From NCBI RefSeq assembly GCF_004363305.1, contig NZ_SNZA01000002.1:434001-498000 (forward strand): a DNA stretch of 64,000 bases. Reading direction: 5' to 3'. The notes beneath the pieces are model-generated. The model searched no databases, had not been told where the DNA came from, and worked only from the letters and a program-made list of their open reading frames with translations. Every line of letters starts with the position of its first letter. The first letter of the stretch is position 1. The translations under genes and the position numbers were made by a program. Positions 16,412 through 26,327 of this stretch are shown piece by piece. Origin of the DNA: Marinomonas communis (GTDB lineage: Bacteria; Pseudomonadota; Gammaproteobacteria; Pseudomonadales; Marinomonadaceae).

Positions 16412-17368
16412 TTACAAGACAACGACTAGGTTCCCTTGAGCACCACTTTTTAGAACATCTTCATGGGCTTGCGGTAATTCGGTCAGAGCGTACTCTTTAC
16501 GAATAACGGGTTTCAGCACACCTTTTTCGAACAGTGGCAACATCGCTTGGGCGATACGTTTCAGCGCATCGGGCGTTGCGTTTGCTAAGGCCACACCCAT
16601 CACCGCTGCATCGCGCGCCATCAGGTCACGAGGGTTGATGTCCACGGTGCCACGGTTACCGATCACCGCCACACGACCACCAAATGCGAGAGCTTTGAGG
16701 TCCTGGTCAAGGTTATGGTTAGCCAACATCTCGATGATCACATCAAAGCCAGTTTGCAGTGATTGGTAAGGTGTTAGATAGCCTTCTTGGTTGTGCATGA
16801 TGACTTCTTGAACACCCTGAGCACGTAGCAGATTTGCGCCTTCAATGGTGCCTGCAGAAGCTACAACGTTCATACCAGCCGCCAGTGCAAGCTGAACCGT
16901 TGCAATACCCACTGCACCGGTTGCACCGTGCACCAGAACACGCTCGCCCGCTTGGGCGTGAGCGCGGCCAAATAGAGCACGATGGGCTGTGGTGTAAGGA
17001 ACCCCTAGGCAAGCACCTTCAGCGAAACTCAACGCATTTGCTAACGGAAAGGTATGCGTCGGTAGGGTGACGGCATACTCTGCAGCAGAGCCAGTTAGGT
17101 TGCGTGAGAAATAGACACGTTGGCCAATGCTAAACCCAGTTACATTGCTACCGACTTCGACAATCGTACCCGCGCCGTCATTGCCTGGGGTATGAGGAAA
17201 TGACGCCGTGTAGTTATTGATGCCAGAACGAATGTAAGTATCAACTGGGTTAACCCCAGAGGCTCCGATTTGAACCAGTATTTGATCATCGTTGATGGTG
17301 GGCTTTTCAGCATCTACCAGCGTTAAATCACTTGCTGGTCCATAATCGTTCACTTGCATAGCTTTCAT
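16412..17368 (-). CDS. Quinone oxidoreductase / zeta-crystallin-like MDR-family NADPH enzyme
   Basis: A 318-residue zinc-independent medium-chain dehydrogenase. The N-terminal GroES-like domain (ILVQIGASGVNPVDTYIRSG, TPGNDGAGTIVEVGSNVTGF) is followed by a Rossmann domain with the AXXGXXG-type motif VLVHGATGAVGIATVQLA (about residues 141-158). The zinc-ligand cysteines of alcohol dehydrogenases are absent. Family members reduce quinones or enones with NADPH in the cytoplasm. AGGAG lies 5 bases before the ATG. It starts 17 bases after the TRAP large-permease gene and is therefore probably co-transcribed with it, hinting at a role in metabolising the imported substrate. Confidence 0.85.
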   Translation of the reverse strand: MKAMQVNDYGPASDLTLVDAEKPTINDDQILVQIGASGVNPVDTYIRSGINNYTASFPHTPGNDGAGTIVEVGSNVTGFSIGQRVYFSRNLTGSAAEYAVTLPTHTFPLANALSFAEGACLGVPYTTAHRALFGRAHAQAGERVLVHGATGAVGIATVQLALAAGMNVVASAGTIEGANLLRAQGVQEVIMHNQEGYLTPYQSLQTGFDVIIEMLANHNLDQDLKALAFGGRVAVIGNRGTVDINPRDLMARDAAVMGVALANATPDALKRIAQAMLPLFEKGVLKPVIRKEYALTELPQAHEDVLKSGAQGNLVVVL

Positions 17369-17385
17369 AGCATCTCCTCTTATTA

Positions 17386-18777
17386 TTAGTCTGCGTAGAC
17401 CGTTTCAGGCAACCAAGTTGCCAGATCAGGCCAAATAGCGAGCAGTAACAGTACGAACAATTGAATCAAAATAAACGGAATCACACCTTTATAGATAGAC
17501 TGCGTTTTTACTTCTGGTGGCGCAACGCCACGTAGGTAGAACAGGGCGAAACCAAACGGTGGTGTTAGGAATGACGTTTGTAGGTTGATCGCCATCATAA
17601 TACCTAACCAGATTGGATCTAGGCCCATTGCCAACAATACTGGGGCAACGATAGGCACCACAACAAAGGTGATTTCGATGAAGTCTAAAATAAAGCCTAG
17701 GAAGAACATCACCAACATGACGATCAAGACTGCACTGATGACACCACCAGGCAGTTGGTTAAAGAACTCATGAATCAGTTCTTCACCACCAAAACCACGG
17801 AAGACCAACGAGAACAGTGACGCACCGACTAGGATCATAAATACCATGCCGGTGACCTTTGTGGTCGACAGTACACACTCTTTAAGAGTTTGTAACGACA
17901 GCTTACCGGATGCCCACGCTAGGATAGCGGCACCGAATGCGCCAACACCTGCTGCTTCTGTCGGTGTTGCTAGACCGCCAAGGATCGAACCTAATACCGC
18001 AAGGATCAGGAGCAACGGCGGCAACAAGCCTTTGATGATCTCAAGTGCTAAAGAAGAATCGTCCACACCACGGCGCAGCTCTTCTTTTGGTACGGCTGGG
18101 GCTTTATGCGGCTGTAGCCACGCCACACCAGCTACGTAAGCAATGTACAGGGCAACCAAGATTAAACCAGGGATCAAGGCACCGACGAATAAGTCGCCTA
18201 CGGAAACCGTTTTAGGAGAGAACACGCCCATTTCCAATTGTGCCTTTTGGAAGGCATTAGACATGACATCACCTAGTAGTACGAGGGCGATTGACGGTGG
18301 AATGATTTGGCCAAGGGTACCTGTTGCACAAATAGTACCGGTTGCTAGGGCCGGGTCGTAGCCACGACGTAACATCGTAGGTAGCGAGATCATACCCATA
18401 GTCACTACAGTTGCACCCACAATACCAGTGCTGGCTGCCATCAACATGCCCACTAGGATCACCGAAATGCCCAAACCACCGCGCATGGTACCGAACAGCA
18501 TCGCCATGGAATCCAATAGGCGCTCAGCTAGCTTAGATTTTTCTAGCAGAACACCCATCAAGACAAACAGTGGTACAGCAATCAGGGTTTCATTGCGTAC
18601 GATACCAAACAAGCGGTTTGGTAAGGCTTCTAGGAATACCGCATCGAACGTTCCAAACATCGCACCACCGGCAGCGAACAGCAGCGCTGTACCACCTAGA
18701 GAGAAGGCAACCGGGTAACCGAATAGAAGAAACACACAGACACCGGCGAATAGCCATAAAGGTAAAAACTCAGCCAC
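17386..18777 (-). CDS. TRAP transporter large permease (DctM/TakM type)
   Basis: A 463-residue integral membrane protein with about 12-13 hydrophobic segments, the Na+-coupled channel subunit of a tripartite ATP-independent transporter. Typical DctM features include IAVPLFVLMGVLLEKSKLAE, GTLGQIIPPSIALVLLGD, the proline-rich turn TPPFGFALFYLRGVAPPE and TEAAGVGAFGAAILAW. The 40-residue hydrophilic insert at about 210-240 (LQPHKAPAVPKEELRRGVDD) is seen in the TakM/mannitol-chloroaromatic subgroup. It starts with GTG, with GGAGG 9 bases upstream that overlaps the end of the small-permease gene. No binding-protein gene is in this operon; the TakP-like proteins at 1976-5794 are of the matching subgroup. 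Confidence 0.9.
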   Translation of the reverse strand: MAEFLPLWLFAGVCVFLLFGYPVAFSLGGTALLFAAGGAMFGTFDAVFLEALPNRLFGIVRNETLIAVPLFVLMGVLLEKSKLAERLLDSMAMLFGTMRGGLGISVILVGMLMAASTGIVGATVVTMGMISLPTMLRRGYDPALATGTICATGTLGQIIPPSIALVLLGDVMSNAFQKAQLEMGVFSPKTVSVGDLFVGALIPGLILVALYIAYVAGVAWLQPHKAPAVPKEELRRGVDDSSLALEIIKGLLPPLLLILAVLGSILGGLATPTEAAGVGAFGAAILAWASGKLSLQTLKECVLSTTKVTGMVFMILVGASLFSLVFRGFGGEELIHEFFNQLPGGVISAVLIVMLVMFFLGFILDFIEITFVVVPIVAPVLLAMGLDPIWLGIMMAINLQTSFLTPPFGFALFYLRGVAPPEVKTQSIYKGVIPFILIQLFVLLLLAIWPDLATWLPETVYAD

Positions 18778-18778
18778 C

Positions 18779-19300
18779 TTATTGTGCCTCCGTTAATTGC
18801 TGTTTATTGAATACCACACCTAGGTTCTTAAGAATGTCAGCGATGCCCTGAATAATCAGTAGCGCCATCATAATTGGAATCAGTGTTTTTAGAAGGTAGA
18901 CGAATGGCAGGCCACCTGGCTCTTGTGATGTTTCTAACACACGCCAAGAAGCGGCGACGTAGTCGATGCTCATGTAGGCGGTGTAAGCACAGAATGGCAA
19001 TAAGAAGAACAAGCCCCCTAAGATATTCACCCAAGCTTTTTTGCGCGGTGAGAAATCTCGGTAAAGCACATCTACTCGCACGTGTTCATCGTCTTTGAAG
19101 GTGTACGCTGCGCCGAGCATAAACACCATAGCATGCATATAAAGCACAGACTCTTGCAGAGCGATGGAGCCGATGCCCAACCCATAGCGTAGCAACACTA
19201 TTAGACAGGTCAGCAACATCATAAGAAGGGTAAGCCAAGCGACACATTTCCCCACGACGGAGGAAATGCCTTCGGCACCGCATACGATTTTGTTAAACAT
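18779..19300 (-). CDS. TRAP transporter small permease (DctQ/TakQ type)
   Basis: A 173-residue protein with four predicted membrane helices (WLTLLMMLLTCLIVLLRYGL; SVLYMHAMVFMLGAAYTFKD; a third at about 90-110; a fourth at about 140-160), the size and topology of a DctQ subunit. The motif ALQESVLYMHAMVFMLGAAY followed by DDEHVRVDVLYRDFSPRKKA is characteristic. It pairs with the large permease encoded one base downstream. The ATG at 19300 is preferred to an upstream GTG at 19312 because it has a GTGGG element at better distance. First gene of the leftward operon. Confidence 0.88.
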   Translation of the reverse strand: MFNKIVCGAEGISSVVGKCVAWLTLLMMLLTCLIVLLRYGLGIGSIALQESVLYMHAMVFMLGAAYTFKDDEHVRVDVLYRDFSPRKKAWVNILGGLFFLLPFCAYTAYMSIDYVAASWRVLETSQEPGGLPFVYLLKTLIPIMMALLIIQGIADILKNLGVVFNKQQLTEAQ

Positions 19301-19498
19301 AGTTAAACCCACAGGCTATTTTTTTGCTTTTGTAATATAGAAAGGCGGAAAAATCCGAGGCGTCAGTCTATTTGATATCCAGTCTGTTGGGAATATTTGA
19401 AGTACATTTCCCTTTAAAAGCCCCGTAATGAATGGCTTTGACCGCTTTTTTGCGCTCTTTATAGGGAGCTGGTGAAAAAAGATTCAGAATATTTCAAG

Positions 19499-19532
19499 CT
19501 TTAACATTAATGTCACAAAGCCTCTTTATAGT
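19499..19532 (+). promoter_or_regulatory. Pho box and -10 of the pstS promoter
   Basis: CTTTAACATTAATGTCAC (19499-19516) fits two 7-base PhoB half-sites separated by 4 bases; the second, ATGTCAC, is strong and the first, CTTTAAC, is divergent. Exactly 10 bases later is TATAGT (19527-19532), the spacing and -10 box I recall from the E. coli phoA promoter. The phoB promoter in this window has the same layout. The rest of 19301-19624 shows nothing else recognisable. Confidence 0.7.
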
Positions 19533-19624
19533 TCACATCATCGAAAGAAAACGAAGTTTATTCGGGCTCTCTGATAAAGATTTCGATTCATACAAAACTG
19601 ACGATAACCATTGAGGTTGAAGTG

Positions 19625-20593
19625 ATGATAAAACTAGTTGCGACTCTAGCAGTGTCTACTCTAGCAGGTGTTTCTGCTAACGTAATGGCAGACGTTGATG
19701 CAAACCTACCTTCTTACACTAAAGCAAGTGGTGTATCAGGTAACATCTCTAGTGTTGGTTCTGACACGCTAGCGAACCTAATGACGCTATGGGCAGAAGA
19801 TTTCAAACGTCTTTACCCTAACGTGAACATCCAGATCCAAGCAGCTGGCTCTTCTACTGCGCCACCAGCGCTTACTGAAGGTACTTCTAACTTCGGTCCA
19901 ATGTCTCGTCAAATGAAAGACAAAGAGATCGCAGCATTCGAGAAGAAATACGGCTACAAGCCAACGGCTATCCCAGTAGCAATCGATGCTCTAGCAGTAT
20001 TCGTACACAAAGATAACCCAATCAAAGGTCTATCTCTTCCAGAAGTGGATGCGATCTTCTCTTCTACTCGTAAGGGTGGTCACAGCGAAGACATCACTAA
20101 CTGGGGTGCAGCTGGCCTTGAAGGTGCTTGGGCAAACCGTGATGTGCAGCTATTTGGTCGTAACTCAGTATCTGGTACTTACGGTTACTTCAAATCAAAC
20201 GCTCTATTCAAAGGTGACTTCAAAAACTCTGTAAACGAGCAGCCAGGTTCTGCTTCTGTAGTACAGTCAGTTTCTACGTCTCTTAACGGTATCGGTTACT
20301 CTGGTATCGGTTACAAAACTTCTTCAGTACGTGCTCTGCCACTTGCTAAGAAAGAAGGCGGTGACCTAATCGACGCAACGCCAGAAAACGCTGCGACGGG
20401 TAAATACCCACTGTCTCGCTTCCTTTACGTTTATGTAAACAAAGCACCTAACAAACCACTAGCTCCACTAGAGCGTGAGTTCGTTAAGATGGTTCTTTCT
20501 AAAATGGGTCAAGAAGTTGTAGTGAAAGACGGTTACGTTCCACTACCAGCGAAAGTATCAGCTAAATACCTATCTGACCTAGGTATTCAGTAA
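19625..20593 (+). CDS. pstS: Periplasmic phosphate-binding protein PstS
   Basis: A 322-residue substrate-binding protein with signal peptide [20 protein letters not shown] ending at MADVDA. PstS motifs include [20 protein letters not shown] (phosphate-loop serines), [27 protein letters not shown]-like [13 protein letters not shown] and [10 protein letters not shown]. It captures inorganic phosphate in the periplasm for PstCAB. A GAGG site lies 8 bases before the ATG at 19625; the GTG immediately before it is too close. It is driven by a PhoB promoter and separated from pstC by a terminator-like hairpin. Codon use is highly biased, suggesting strong expression. Confidence 0.95.
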   Translation: MIKLVATLAVSTLAGVSANVMADVDANLPSYTKASGVSGNISSVGSDTLANLMTLWAEDFKRLYPNVNIQIQAAGSSTAPPALTEGTSNFGPMSRQMKDKEIAAFEKKYGYKPTAIPVAIDALAVFVHKDNPIKGLSLPEVDAIFSSTRKGGHSEDITNWGAAGLEGAWANRDVQLFGRNSVSGTYGYFKSNALFKGDFKNSVNEQPGSASVVQSVSTSLNGIGYSGIGYKTSSVRALPLAKKEGGDLIDATPENAATGKYPLSRFLYVYVNKAPNKPLAPLEREFVKMVLSKMGQEVVVKDGYVPLPAKVSAKYLSDLGIQ

Positions 20594-20636
20594 TAAGAGA
20601 TACTGGATAACAAGGAACGTTTGCAGGATGCAACGG

Positions 20637-20669
20637 AGCAGGAGAGACTTGATCTCTCCTGCTTTTGTT
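20637..20669 (+). terminator. Terminator/attenuator between pstS and pstC
   Basis: AGCAGGAGAGA and TCTCTCCTGCT form an 11-bp stem around a 5-base loop, followed by TTTGTT. Placed after the binding-protein gene, it should let most transcripts stop after pstS so that PstS is made in excess of the membrane subunits. Confidence 0.8.
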
Positions 20670-20679
20670 ATGTCCCTAA

Positions 20680-20697
20680 CTGTCACAAAAATGTCAT
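20680..20697 (+). promoter_or_regulatory. Consensus-like Pho box immediately upstream of pstC
   Basis: CTGTCACAAAAATGTCAT matches the two-half-site PhoB consensus (CTGTCAT-N4-CTGTCAT) almost perfectly. A further TGTCC lies 10 bases upstream at 20671. It ends only 15 bases before the pstC start codon, so a -10 box at the usual distance would coincide with the start codon. Confidence 0.75.
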
Positions 20698-20712
20698 AAA
20701 AAGTGAAATCGG

Positions 20713-22965
20713 ATGAGTACAAAAGCGGATCAAAAAATACCCGAACTGGATTTCGATACGCCAGCATTGAAGCGTCATCGTAAAGTTCGTGCATTCAAAG
20801 ATCGCAGTGCGAGCGTTGGCATAGCCATCGGCGGTAGCAGTGTGATTTTGGCTGTCCTACTGATATGTTTCTATTTAATGTATGAGGTTGCACCCCTATT
20901 TTCAGGTGCCAGTATTGAGCAAAAAGACAGCTATGCCGTGCCTGCTGCAGAGTCAGGTAAAAGTTTATATCTCACATCAGAAGAGCAAGCCGAAGTGGGC
21001 TTCCGTGTGGCTGAAAACGGCGACATGGTGTACTTCAAAGTGGCCGACGGTAGCGTTATTGAGAACGTTAAAAACCCGTTAGGTCAGCCTACTGCATTTG
21101 CCGTTGAGTCTGACACTAGCCGCATGATTGCCTTCGCTTACGCCGATGGCCGTGTTCTTGTGGCACAGCAAGTGTACAAGACGACGTATCCTGAAGGTGA
21201 GCGTGTGATCACGCCAAGCATTGAATACCCATACGGTACAGAAGGTATCCAAGCTGCCGATTTCGCACCACGCCACTTGAGCATTCGTGACAACGAAGAT
21301 CGTATGACATTAGCGGTTGTTGGCGATCAGCAAGCACAAGTCGTGCGTTTATCAAAAGACGTTAACTTCATCACGGAAGAAGTCGAGTTAACGGAAGACA
21401 GTGCAGACATCCCATTTGTAGACGGCACCCATTCACTATTGATTTCGGGTGATCAACGTTACTTGTACGTAGCGAATGCTGCGGGGGCCATGTCTGAGTT
21501 TGATATTCGTGACATTGATGATGTGCAACTAAAAGAGCAAATCGATTTAATCGATGGCGATGCGCAGCTGGTTTCGATGCGTTACTTGCTAGGTCAGTCA
21601 TCTGTTATGGTGGCAGACAGTGCTGGTCGTGTGAGCCAATGGTTCAACGTACGTGACGATAACAATGTTGAGCATCTAACTTACATTCGTGATGTGAAGC
21701 ACCCAACGGGTTTGGTCGACATGGCGATGGAACACCGTCGTAAAGGCTTTGCTACCTTGGATGATCGTGGTGTGGTATCGATCTTCAACGCAACCTCTAG
21801 CCGTCAGGTGATTGATGAGCGTATTAGCGACGGATCAGCGACTATGATTAGCTTCGCACCGCGTGCTAACGGTCTATTACTAGAAGACGGAAAAGGTCTA
21901 CATTTCTTCGAAGTTGATAACGAACACCCTGAAGTCTCTTGGTCATCGATCTGGGGCAAAGTGTGGTACGAAGGTTATCAAGAGCCGACTTACACTTGGC
22001 AGTCTTCTGCTGCGAACAACGACTTCGAGCCAAAATACAGCTTGATGCCACTGGCATTCGGTACCCTTAAAGCCGCGTTCTATGCCATGTTGATGGCGGT
22101 TCCGCTAGCGATCTGTGGTGCGATCTACACGGCTTACTTCATGGCACCGGGTCTGCGTCGTAAAGTAAAACCTGTGATCGAGCTAATGGAAGCGCTTCCA
22201 ACGGTTATTCTAGGTTTCTTAGCCGGTCTATTCTTTGCACCATTCCTAGAAGAAAACCTAGCGGCGGCATTTAGCATCCTAGTGGTACTTCCGCTTGGCA
22301 TTCTATTGTTTGCCTTTATTTGGTCTCGTTTGCCACAAAGTGTTCGCTTTATGGTGCCGGACGGCTGGCAACCAATGCTGCTTATTCCAGTGGTTGTACT
22401 ATTGGGTTGGGGCTGTGTGGCGATGAGCCCAGTGATCGAATTGAGCTTCTTCGACGGCAACATTCGAGGCTTTATCACTAACGATCTAGGTATCACGTTC
22501 GACCAACGTAACGCCCTAGTCGTTGGTTTTGCGATGGGCTTTGCGGTGATTCCAACGATCTTCTCGATCACCGAAGACGCGATCTTCTCAGTGCCAAAAG
22601 CGCTAACACAAGGCTCGCTAGCATTGGGGGCGACCTACTGGCAAACCATGACACGCGTGGTACTACCAACTGCAAGTCCAGGTATCTTCTCTGCCATCAT
22701 GATCGGTATGGGTCGTGCCGTGGGTGAAACCATGATCGTATTGATGGCCACTGGTAACACGCCAATCATGGACTTCAACATCTTCGAAGGTATGCGTACC
22801 TTGGCGGCGAACTTGGCCGTGGAAGTACCGGAATCCGAAGTGGGTAGCTCGCACTACCGTATCTTGTTCTTGGCAGCGTTTGTGTTGTTTGCCTTCACCT
22901 TCGTCGTGAACACCATCGCTGAATCCGTGCGTCAGCACCTACGTAAGAAATACGGGTCGCTATAA
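20713..22965 (+). CDS. pstC: Phosphate ABC transporter permease PstC, long form
   Basis: A 750-residue inner-membrane protein, more than twice the E. coli PstC length (319). Residues about 1-60 hold a cytoplasmic N-terminus and the first helix (VGIAIGGSSVILAVLLICFY). About 70-430 is a large extracytoplasmic beta-rich region of propeller-like appearance (ADSAGRVSQWFNVRDDNNVE, FATLDDRGVVSIFNATSSRQ). The conserved permease core is C-terminal: PLAICGAIYTAYFMAPGLRR, ELMEALPTVILGFLAGLFF and the EAA loop [20 protein letters not shown]. Long PstC is known from vibrios and pseudomonads. It forms the phosphate channel with PstA. Its stop overlaps the pstA start by one base. Confidence 0.92.
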   Translation: MSTKADQKIPELDFDTPALKRHRKVRAFKDRSASVGIAIGGSSVILAVLLICFYLMYEVAPLFSGASIEQKDSYAVPAAESGKSLYLTSEEQAEVGFRVAENGDMVYFKVADGSVIENVKNPLGQPTAFAVESDTSRMIAFAYADGRVLVAQQVYKTTYPEGERVITPSIEYPYGTEGIQAADFAPRHLSIRDNEDRMTLAVVGDQQAQVVRLSKDVNFITEEVELTEDSADIPFVDGTHSLLISGDQRYLYVANAAGAMSEFDIRDIDDVQLKEQIDLIDGDAQLVSMRYLLGQSSVMVADSAGRVSQWFNVRDDNNVEHLTYIRDVKHPTGLVDMAMEHRRKGFATLDDRGVVSIFNATSSRQVIDERISDGSATMISFAPRANGLLLEDGKGLHFFEVDNEHPEVSWSSIWGKVWYEGYQEPTYTWQSSAANNDFEPKYSLMPLAFGTLKAAFYAMLMAVPLAICGAIYTAYFMAPGLRRKVKPVIELMEALPTVILGFLAGLFFAPFLEENLAAAFSILVVLPLGILLFAFIWSRLPQSVRFMVPDGWQPMLLIPVVVLLGWGCVAMSPVIELSFFDGNIRGFITNDLGITFDQRNALVVGFAMGFAVIPTIFSITEDAIFSVPKALTQGSLALGATYWQTMTRVVLPTASPGIFSAIMIGMGRAVGETMIVLMATGNTPIMDFNIFEGMRTLAANLAVEVPESEVGSSHYRILFLAAFVLFAFTFVVNTIAESVRQHLRKKYGSL

Positions 22966-24677
22966 TGAGTAATGAACTAAAAATTAAGAATCAAACCGTA
23001 TCCCAGTGGGTGAAGTCTGGTGATCCATGGGTATGGCTAAACGCAGGTGCAGTAGCGATCTGTGTGATCATGGTAATTGGTCTATTGGCGCTGATTGCGG
23101 TACGTGGTCTAGGTCACTTTTGGCCAGCGGACATTAACCAAGGTACATACAGTCTACCTGGCTCAACGCCATACACATTGGTTGCAGAGCGCGTTGAGTC
23201 AGCGGAAGTACCTGCTGCTCAGCTACGTGAAGCAGGCATCGATGTCGCGGACCATCATGACCTAATGATGCGCTCTTTGATGAAAACGGGTAACCGTGAT
23301 GTATATGGCTCTGACTTCCGTTGGGTGATCGATGAGTACTTCACCGATATTACTCAACCAGAGATGCTGTTTGCAGCAGAACGTCACGAGTGGGGCAACC
23401 TGTACGGTTACCTAAAAGCCGTGAAAGAAGATGGCAAAGTGGTTGCACAGACAGAAGACCTAACACCAACGGATTCAGCGTTGGCTACTTGGGCTGCTTT
23501 TGAACGTAGTATTGAGCGTGCCACAACGATTTACGACGACATCCATGATGTGGAAAAAGACGAAATCGGTGCGATCAACCACAAGCTAGAGCGTCTTCGT
23601 CTGGAACAGCGTCGTCTTGAGTTGAACAACGAACTGACGCCAGCGAAATTGGCTGATATTGACGCGCAACGTGCAGAGCAAGATGCGCTGTACGAAGCAT
23701 TACAGCAACGTCTGATCGACCTATACGCCGAAATCAACCGTGATACCTTCGTGGTACAGGTAATGGATGGCAGCGTACATGAACTGCAAGTAGCAAAAGT
23801 TGTTCGCGCGTACCGTCCTAATGCCATGGGCATTGCTGAGAAGCTAGGCTTCTACGGTTCAAAAGTGGTGGAGTTCCTAACTGCTGAACCACGAGAAGCG
23901 AATACGGAAGGTGGTGTGTTCCCTGCGATCTTCGGTACCGTAATGATGGTACTCTTGATGACCATCCTGGTGACACCATTTGGTGTCGTCGCGGCGGTTT
24001 ACCTACGCGAATACGCATCGCAAGGTTTTGTGACACGTACCATTCGTATCGCAGTAAACAACTTAGCGGGTGTACCATCGATCGTATACGGTGTATTTGG
24101 CCTAGGTTTCTTCGTTTACTTCCTAGGTTCGGGGATCGACCAAGCGTTCTTCCCAGAAGCGTTACCGTCACCGACGTTCGGTACCGGTGGTCTAATGTGG
24201 GCCTCGATCACACTCGCACTGCTAACCGTGCCAGTGGTCATCGTAGCCACAGAAGAAGGTCTATCACGTATTCCTCGTAACGTACGTGAAGGCTCTTTGG
24301 CACTGGGTGCCACCAAAGCAGAAACACTATGGCGTGTGGTCTTGCCAATGGCCAGCCCAGCGATCATGACCGGTGTTATCCTAGCGGTAGCCCGTGCTGC
24401 CGGTGAGGTAGCGCCACTGATGCTGGTTGGTGTAGTGAAATTGGCACCATCGCTACCATTGGATGGCAACTACCCGTTCATCCACTTGGATCAGAAGTTC
24501 ATGCACTTGGGCTTCCATATTTATGATGTGGGCTTCCAAAGCCCGAACGTAGAGGCAGCGCGCCCATTGGTTTACGCGACTGCACTATTATTGGTAATCG
24601 TGATTGCATTGCTTAACTTAGCAGCCGTTACCATCCGTAACCACCTACGTGAAAAATACAAATCGCTGGAAATGTAA
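22965..24677 (+). CDS. pstA: Phosphate ABC transporter permease PstA, long form
   Basis: A 570-residue permease, about 270 residues longer than E. coli PstA. It begins with a membrane helix (about residues 26-48), followed by an extracytoplasmic region with a strongly charged, coiled-coil-like stretch ([20 protein letters not shown], about residues 198-235). The permease core is C-terminal, with [40 protein letters not shown] and the EAA loop [20 protein letters not shown]. Together with PstC it forms the channel driven by PstB. It is translationally coupled to pstC (TAATG overlap) and followed 20 bases later by pstB. Confidence 0.93.
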   Translation: MSNELKIKNQTVSQWVKSGDPWVWLNAGAVAICVIMVIGLLALIAVRGLGHFWPADINQGTYSLPGSTPYTLVAERVESAEVPAAQLREAGIDVADHHDLMMRSLMKTGNRDVYGSDFRWVIDEYFTDITQPEMLFAAERHEWGNLYGYLKAVKEDGKVVAQTEDLTPTDSALATWAAFERSIERATTIYDDIHDVEKDEIGAINHKLERLRLEQRRLELNNELTPAKLADIDAQRAEQDALYEALQQRLIDLYAEINRDTFVVQVMDGSVHELQVAKVVRAYRPNAMGIAEKLGFYGSKVVEFLTAEPREANTEGGVFPAIFGTVMMVLLMTILVTPFGVVAAVYLREYASQGFVTRTIRIAVNNLAGVPSIVYGVFGLGFFVYFLGSGIDQAFFPEALPSPTFGTGGLMWASITLALLTVPVVIVATEEGLSRIPRNVREGSLALGATKAETLWRVVLPMASPAIMTGVILAVARAAGEVAPLMLVGVVKLAPSLPLDGNYPFIHLDQKFMHLGFHIYDVGFQSPNVEAARPLVYATALLLVIVIALLNLAAVTIRNHLREKYKSLEM

Positions 24678-24697
24678 GACGGCGGAGAGAGACTATT

Positions 24698-25528
24698 ATG
24701 AGCGAAACAACTACACACTCTATCGATATTTCAGCAATGCAACGTAGCCAGCAGGCGCTGCGCATTGAAGACGAAAAAGTTTGTCTTTCCGTTAAAGACT
24801 TACACCTTTATTACGGCGAGAAAGAAGCCCTGAAAGGGATCGACATGATCATCCCTGAGAAGAAAGTAACCGCGTTTATCGGCCCATCTGGCTGTGGTAA
24901 ATCAACGCTGCTACGTTGCTTCAACCGTATGAACGACTTGGTAGACAGCTGTCGTATCACAGGTGAAATCAACCTGCATGACACGAACATCTACGAAAAA
25001 GGCACCGACGTAGCCGAGCTACGTCGTCGCGTAGGCATGGTATTCCAGAAGCCAAACCCATTCCCGAAAAGTATCTACGAAAACGTAGCTTACGGCCTAC
25101 GTATTCAAGGTATCAACAAAAAGCGAGTGATCGACGAAACGGTTGAATGGGCACTGCGCTCAGCGGCGCTTTGGGACGAAGTAAAAGACCGTCTACACGA
25201 AAGTGCCCTAGGTATGTCCGGTGGTCAGCAACAGCGTCTAGTGATCGCTCGTACAGTAGCGGTTAAACCAGAAGTGCTTCTATTAGACGAGCCTGCATCA
25301 GCACTTGACCCGATCTCTACCTTGAAGATCGAAGAGCTGATTCACCAGCTAAAAGAAGAATTCACGATTGCCATCGTTACCCACAACATGCAACAGGCAG
25401 CACGTGTTTCTGACTATACTGCGTTTATGTACATGGGCAACATGGTTGAGTTTGGTGATACCAACAGCCTATTTACCAACCCAACGAAACAGCAAACTGA
25501 AGACTACATCACTGGTCGCTACGGCTAG
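24698..25528 (+). CDS. pstB: Phosphate ABC transporter ATPase PstB
   Basis: A 276-residue cytoplasmic ATPase with Walker [12 protein letters not shown] (about residues 66-76), Q-loop [20 protein letters not shown], signature [13 protein letters not shown], Walker [16 protein letters not shown] and the switch histidine in [14 protein letters not shown]. These are diagnostic for PstB. It powers phosphate import through PstCA and, with PhoU, takes part in signalling phosphate sufficiency to PhoR. A GGAGAG site precedes the ATG. Confidence 0.97.
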   Translation: MSETTTHSIDISAMQRSQQALRIEDEKVCLSVKDLHLYYGEKEALKGIDMIIPEKKVTAFIGPSGCGKSTLLRCFNRMNDLVDSCRITGEINLHDTNIYEKGTDVAELRRRVGMVFQKPNPFPKSIYENVAYGLRIQGINKKRVIDETVEWALRSAALWDEVKDRLHESALGMSGGQQQRLVIARTVAVKPEVLLLDEPASALDPISTLKIEELIHQLKEEFTIAIVTHNMQQAARVSDYTAFMYMGNMVEFGDTNSLFTNPTKQQTEDYITGRYG

Positions 25529-25545
25529 GATAAGGAACGACGATT

Positions 25546-26268
25546 ATGAGAGAGTTAACAGCGGATCATATTTCTCAGCAGTTTAATACCGAGCTTGAGA
25601 CCCTACGTCAGCACTTTTTAACCATGGGTGGTGTAGTAGAAAATCAGGTAGCGGATGCTATTCATGCGCTACTTGAAAGCGACGGCAGCCTAGCTGAAGA
25701 AGTGAAAGCAAAAGACGCAACCGTCAACCAGCTTGATGGCATCATTGATGAAGAATGTACGCGCATCCTGGCAAAGCGCCAGCCTGCGGCAACCGACTTA
25801 CGAATGATCCTATCGATCAGTAAAGCGGTTGGTGAACTAGAGCGTATGGGCGATGAAGCGAAAAAGATTGCTAACCATGCCTTGAAGCTGATCAATGAAG
25901 GCGAGTCGCCACGTGGTTACGTGGAAATCAGCCGTATCGGTCAGTTAGTAACGCGCATGGTACGTGAAAGTCTTGATGCGTATGCGCGTTTGGATATTGA
26001 TCTAGCGGTCAGTGTTGCTAAAGCCGATCGTACTGTCGATCTTGAATACAAAACAGCGATCCGTTCTTTGATCACTTACATGATGGAAGATCCACGTTCG
26101 ATTGGTCGTGTATTCAATGTTATTTGGATTCTGCGCTCACTTGAGCGTATCGGTGACCACTCACGTTCCCTTTGCCAGCACTTGGTGTACTTGATTAATG
26201 GTGTCAACGTGCGTCATATGCCTGCAGAGCAGCTTGAGAAAGTGGCTCAGGACGACAAAAAAATCTAG
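25546..26268 (+). CDS. phoU: Phosphate signalling protein PhoU
   Basis: A 240-residue all-helical protein made of two PhoU three-helix repeats with the metal-binding signature ERMGDEAKKIANHA (first repeat) and LERIGDHSRSLCQHL (second repeat). It links PstB to PhoR and represses the Pho response when phosphate is plentiful. It is the last gene of the pst operon, 17 bases after pstB, and is followed by a strong terminator. Confidence 0.96.
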   Translation: MRELTADHISQQFNTELETLRQHFLTMGGVVENQVADAIHALLESDGSLAEEVKAKDATVNQLDGIIDEECTRILAKRQPAATDLRMILSISKAVGELERMGDEAKKIANHALKLINEGESPRGYVEISRIGQLVTRMVRESLDAYARLDIDLAVSVAKADRTVDLEYKTAIRSLITYMMEDPRSIGRVFNVIWILRSLERIGDHSRSLCQHLVYLINGVNVRHMPAEQLEKVAQDDKKI

Positions 26269-26294
26269 TGATGAATGTCTTGCACTAGGTGACT

Positions 26295-26320
26295 AAAGGG
26301 CTGATTTATCAGCCCTTTTT
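26295..26320. terminator. Bidirectional terminator between phoU and the HPt gene
   Basis: AAAGGGCTGAT and ATCAGCCCTTT form an 11-bp stem with a minimal loop, then a T-run; the A-run on the other side serves the convergent leftward operon. Confidence 0.9.
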
Positions 26321-26327
26321 GCATTGT

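Noticed and set aside
22134..22571. Long antisense open frame (145 residues) inside pstC
   Set aside because: It lies wholly opposite the conserved permease core, and its composition follows from the codon bias of pstC.
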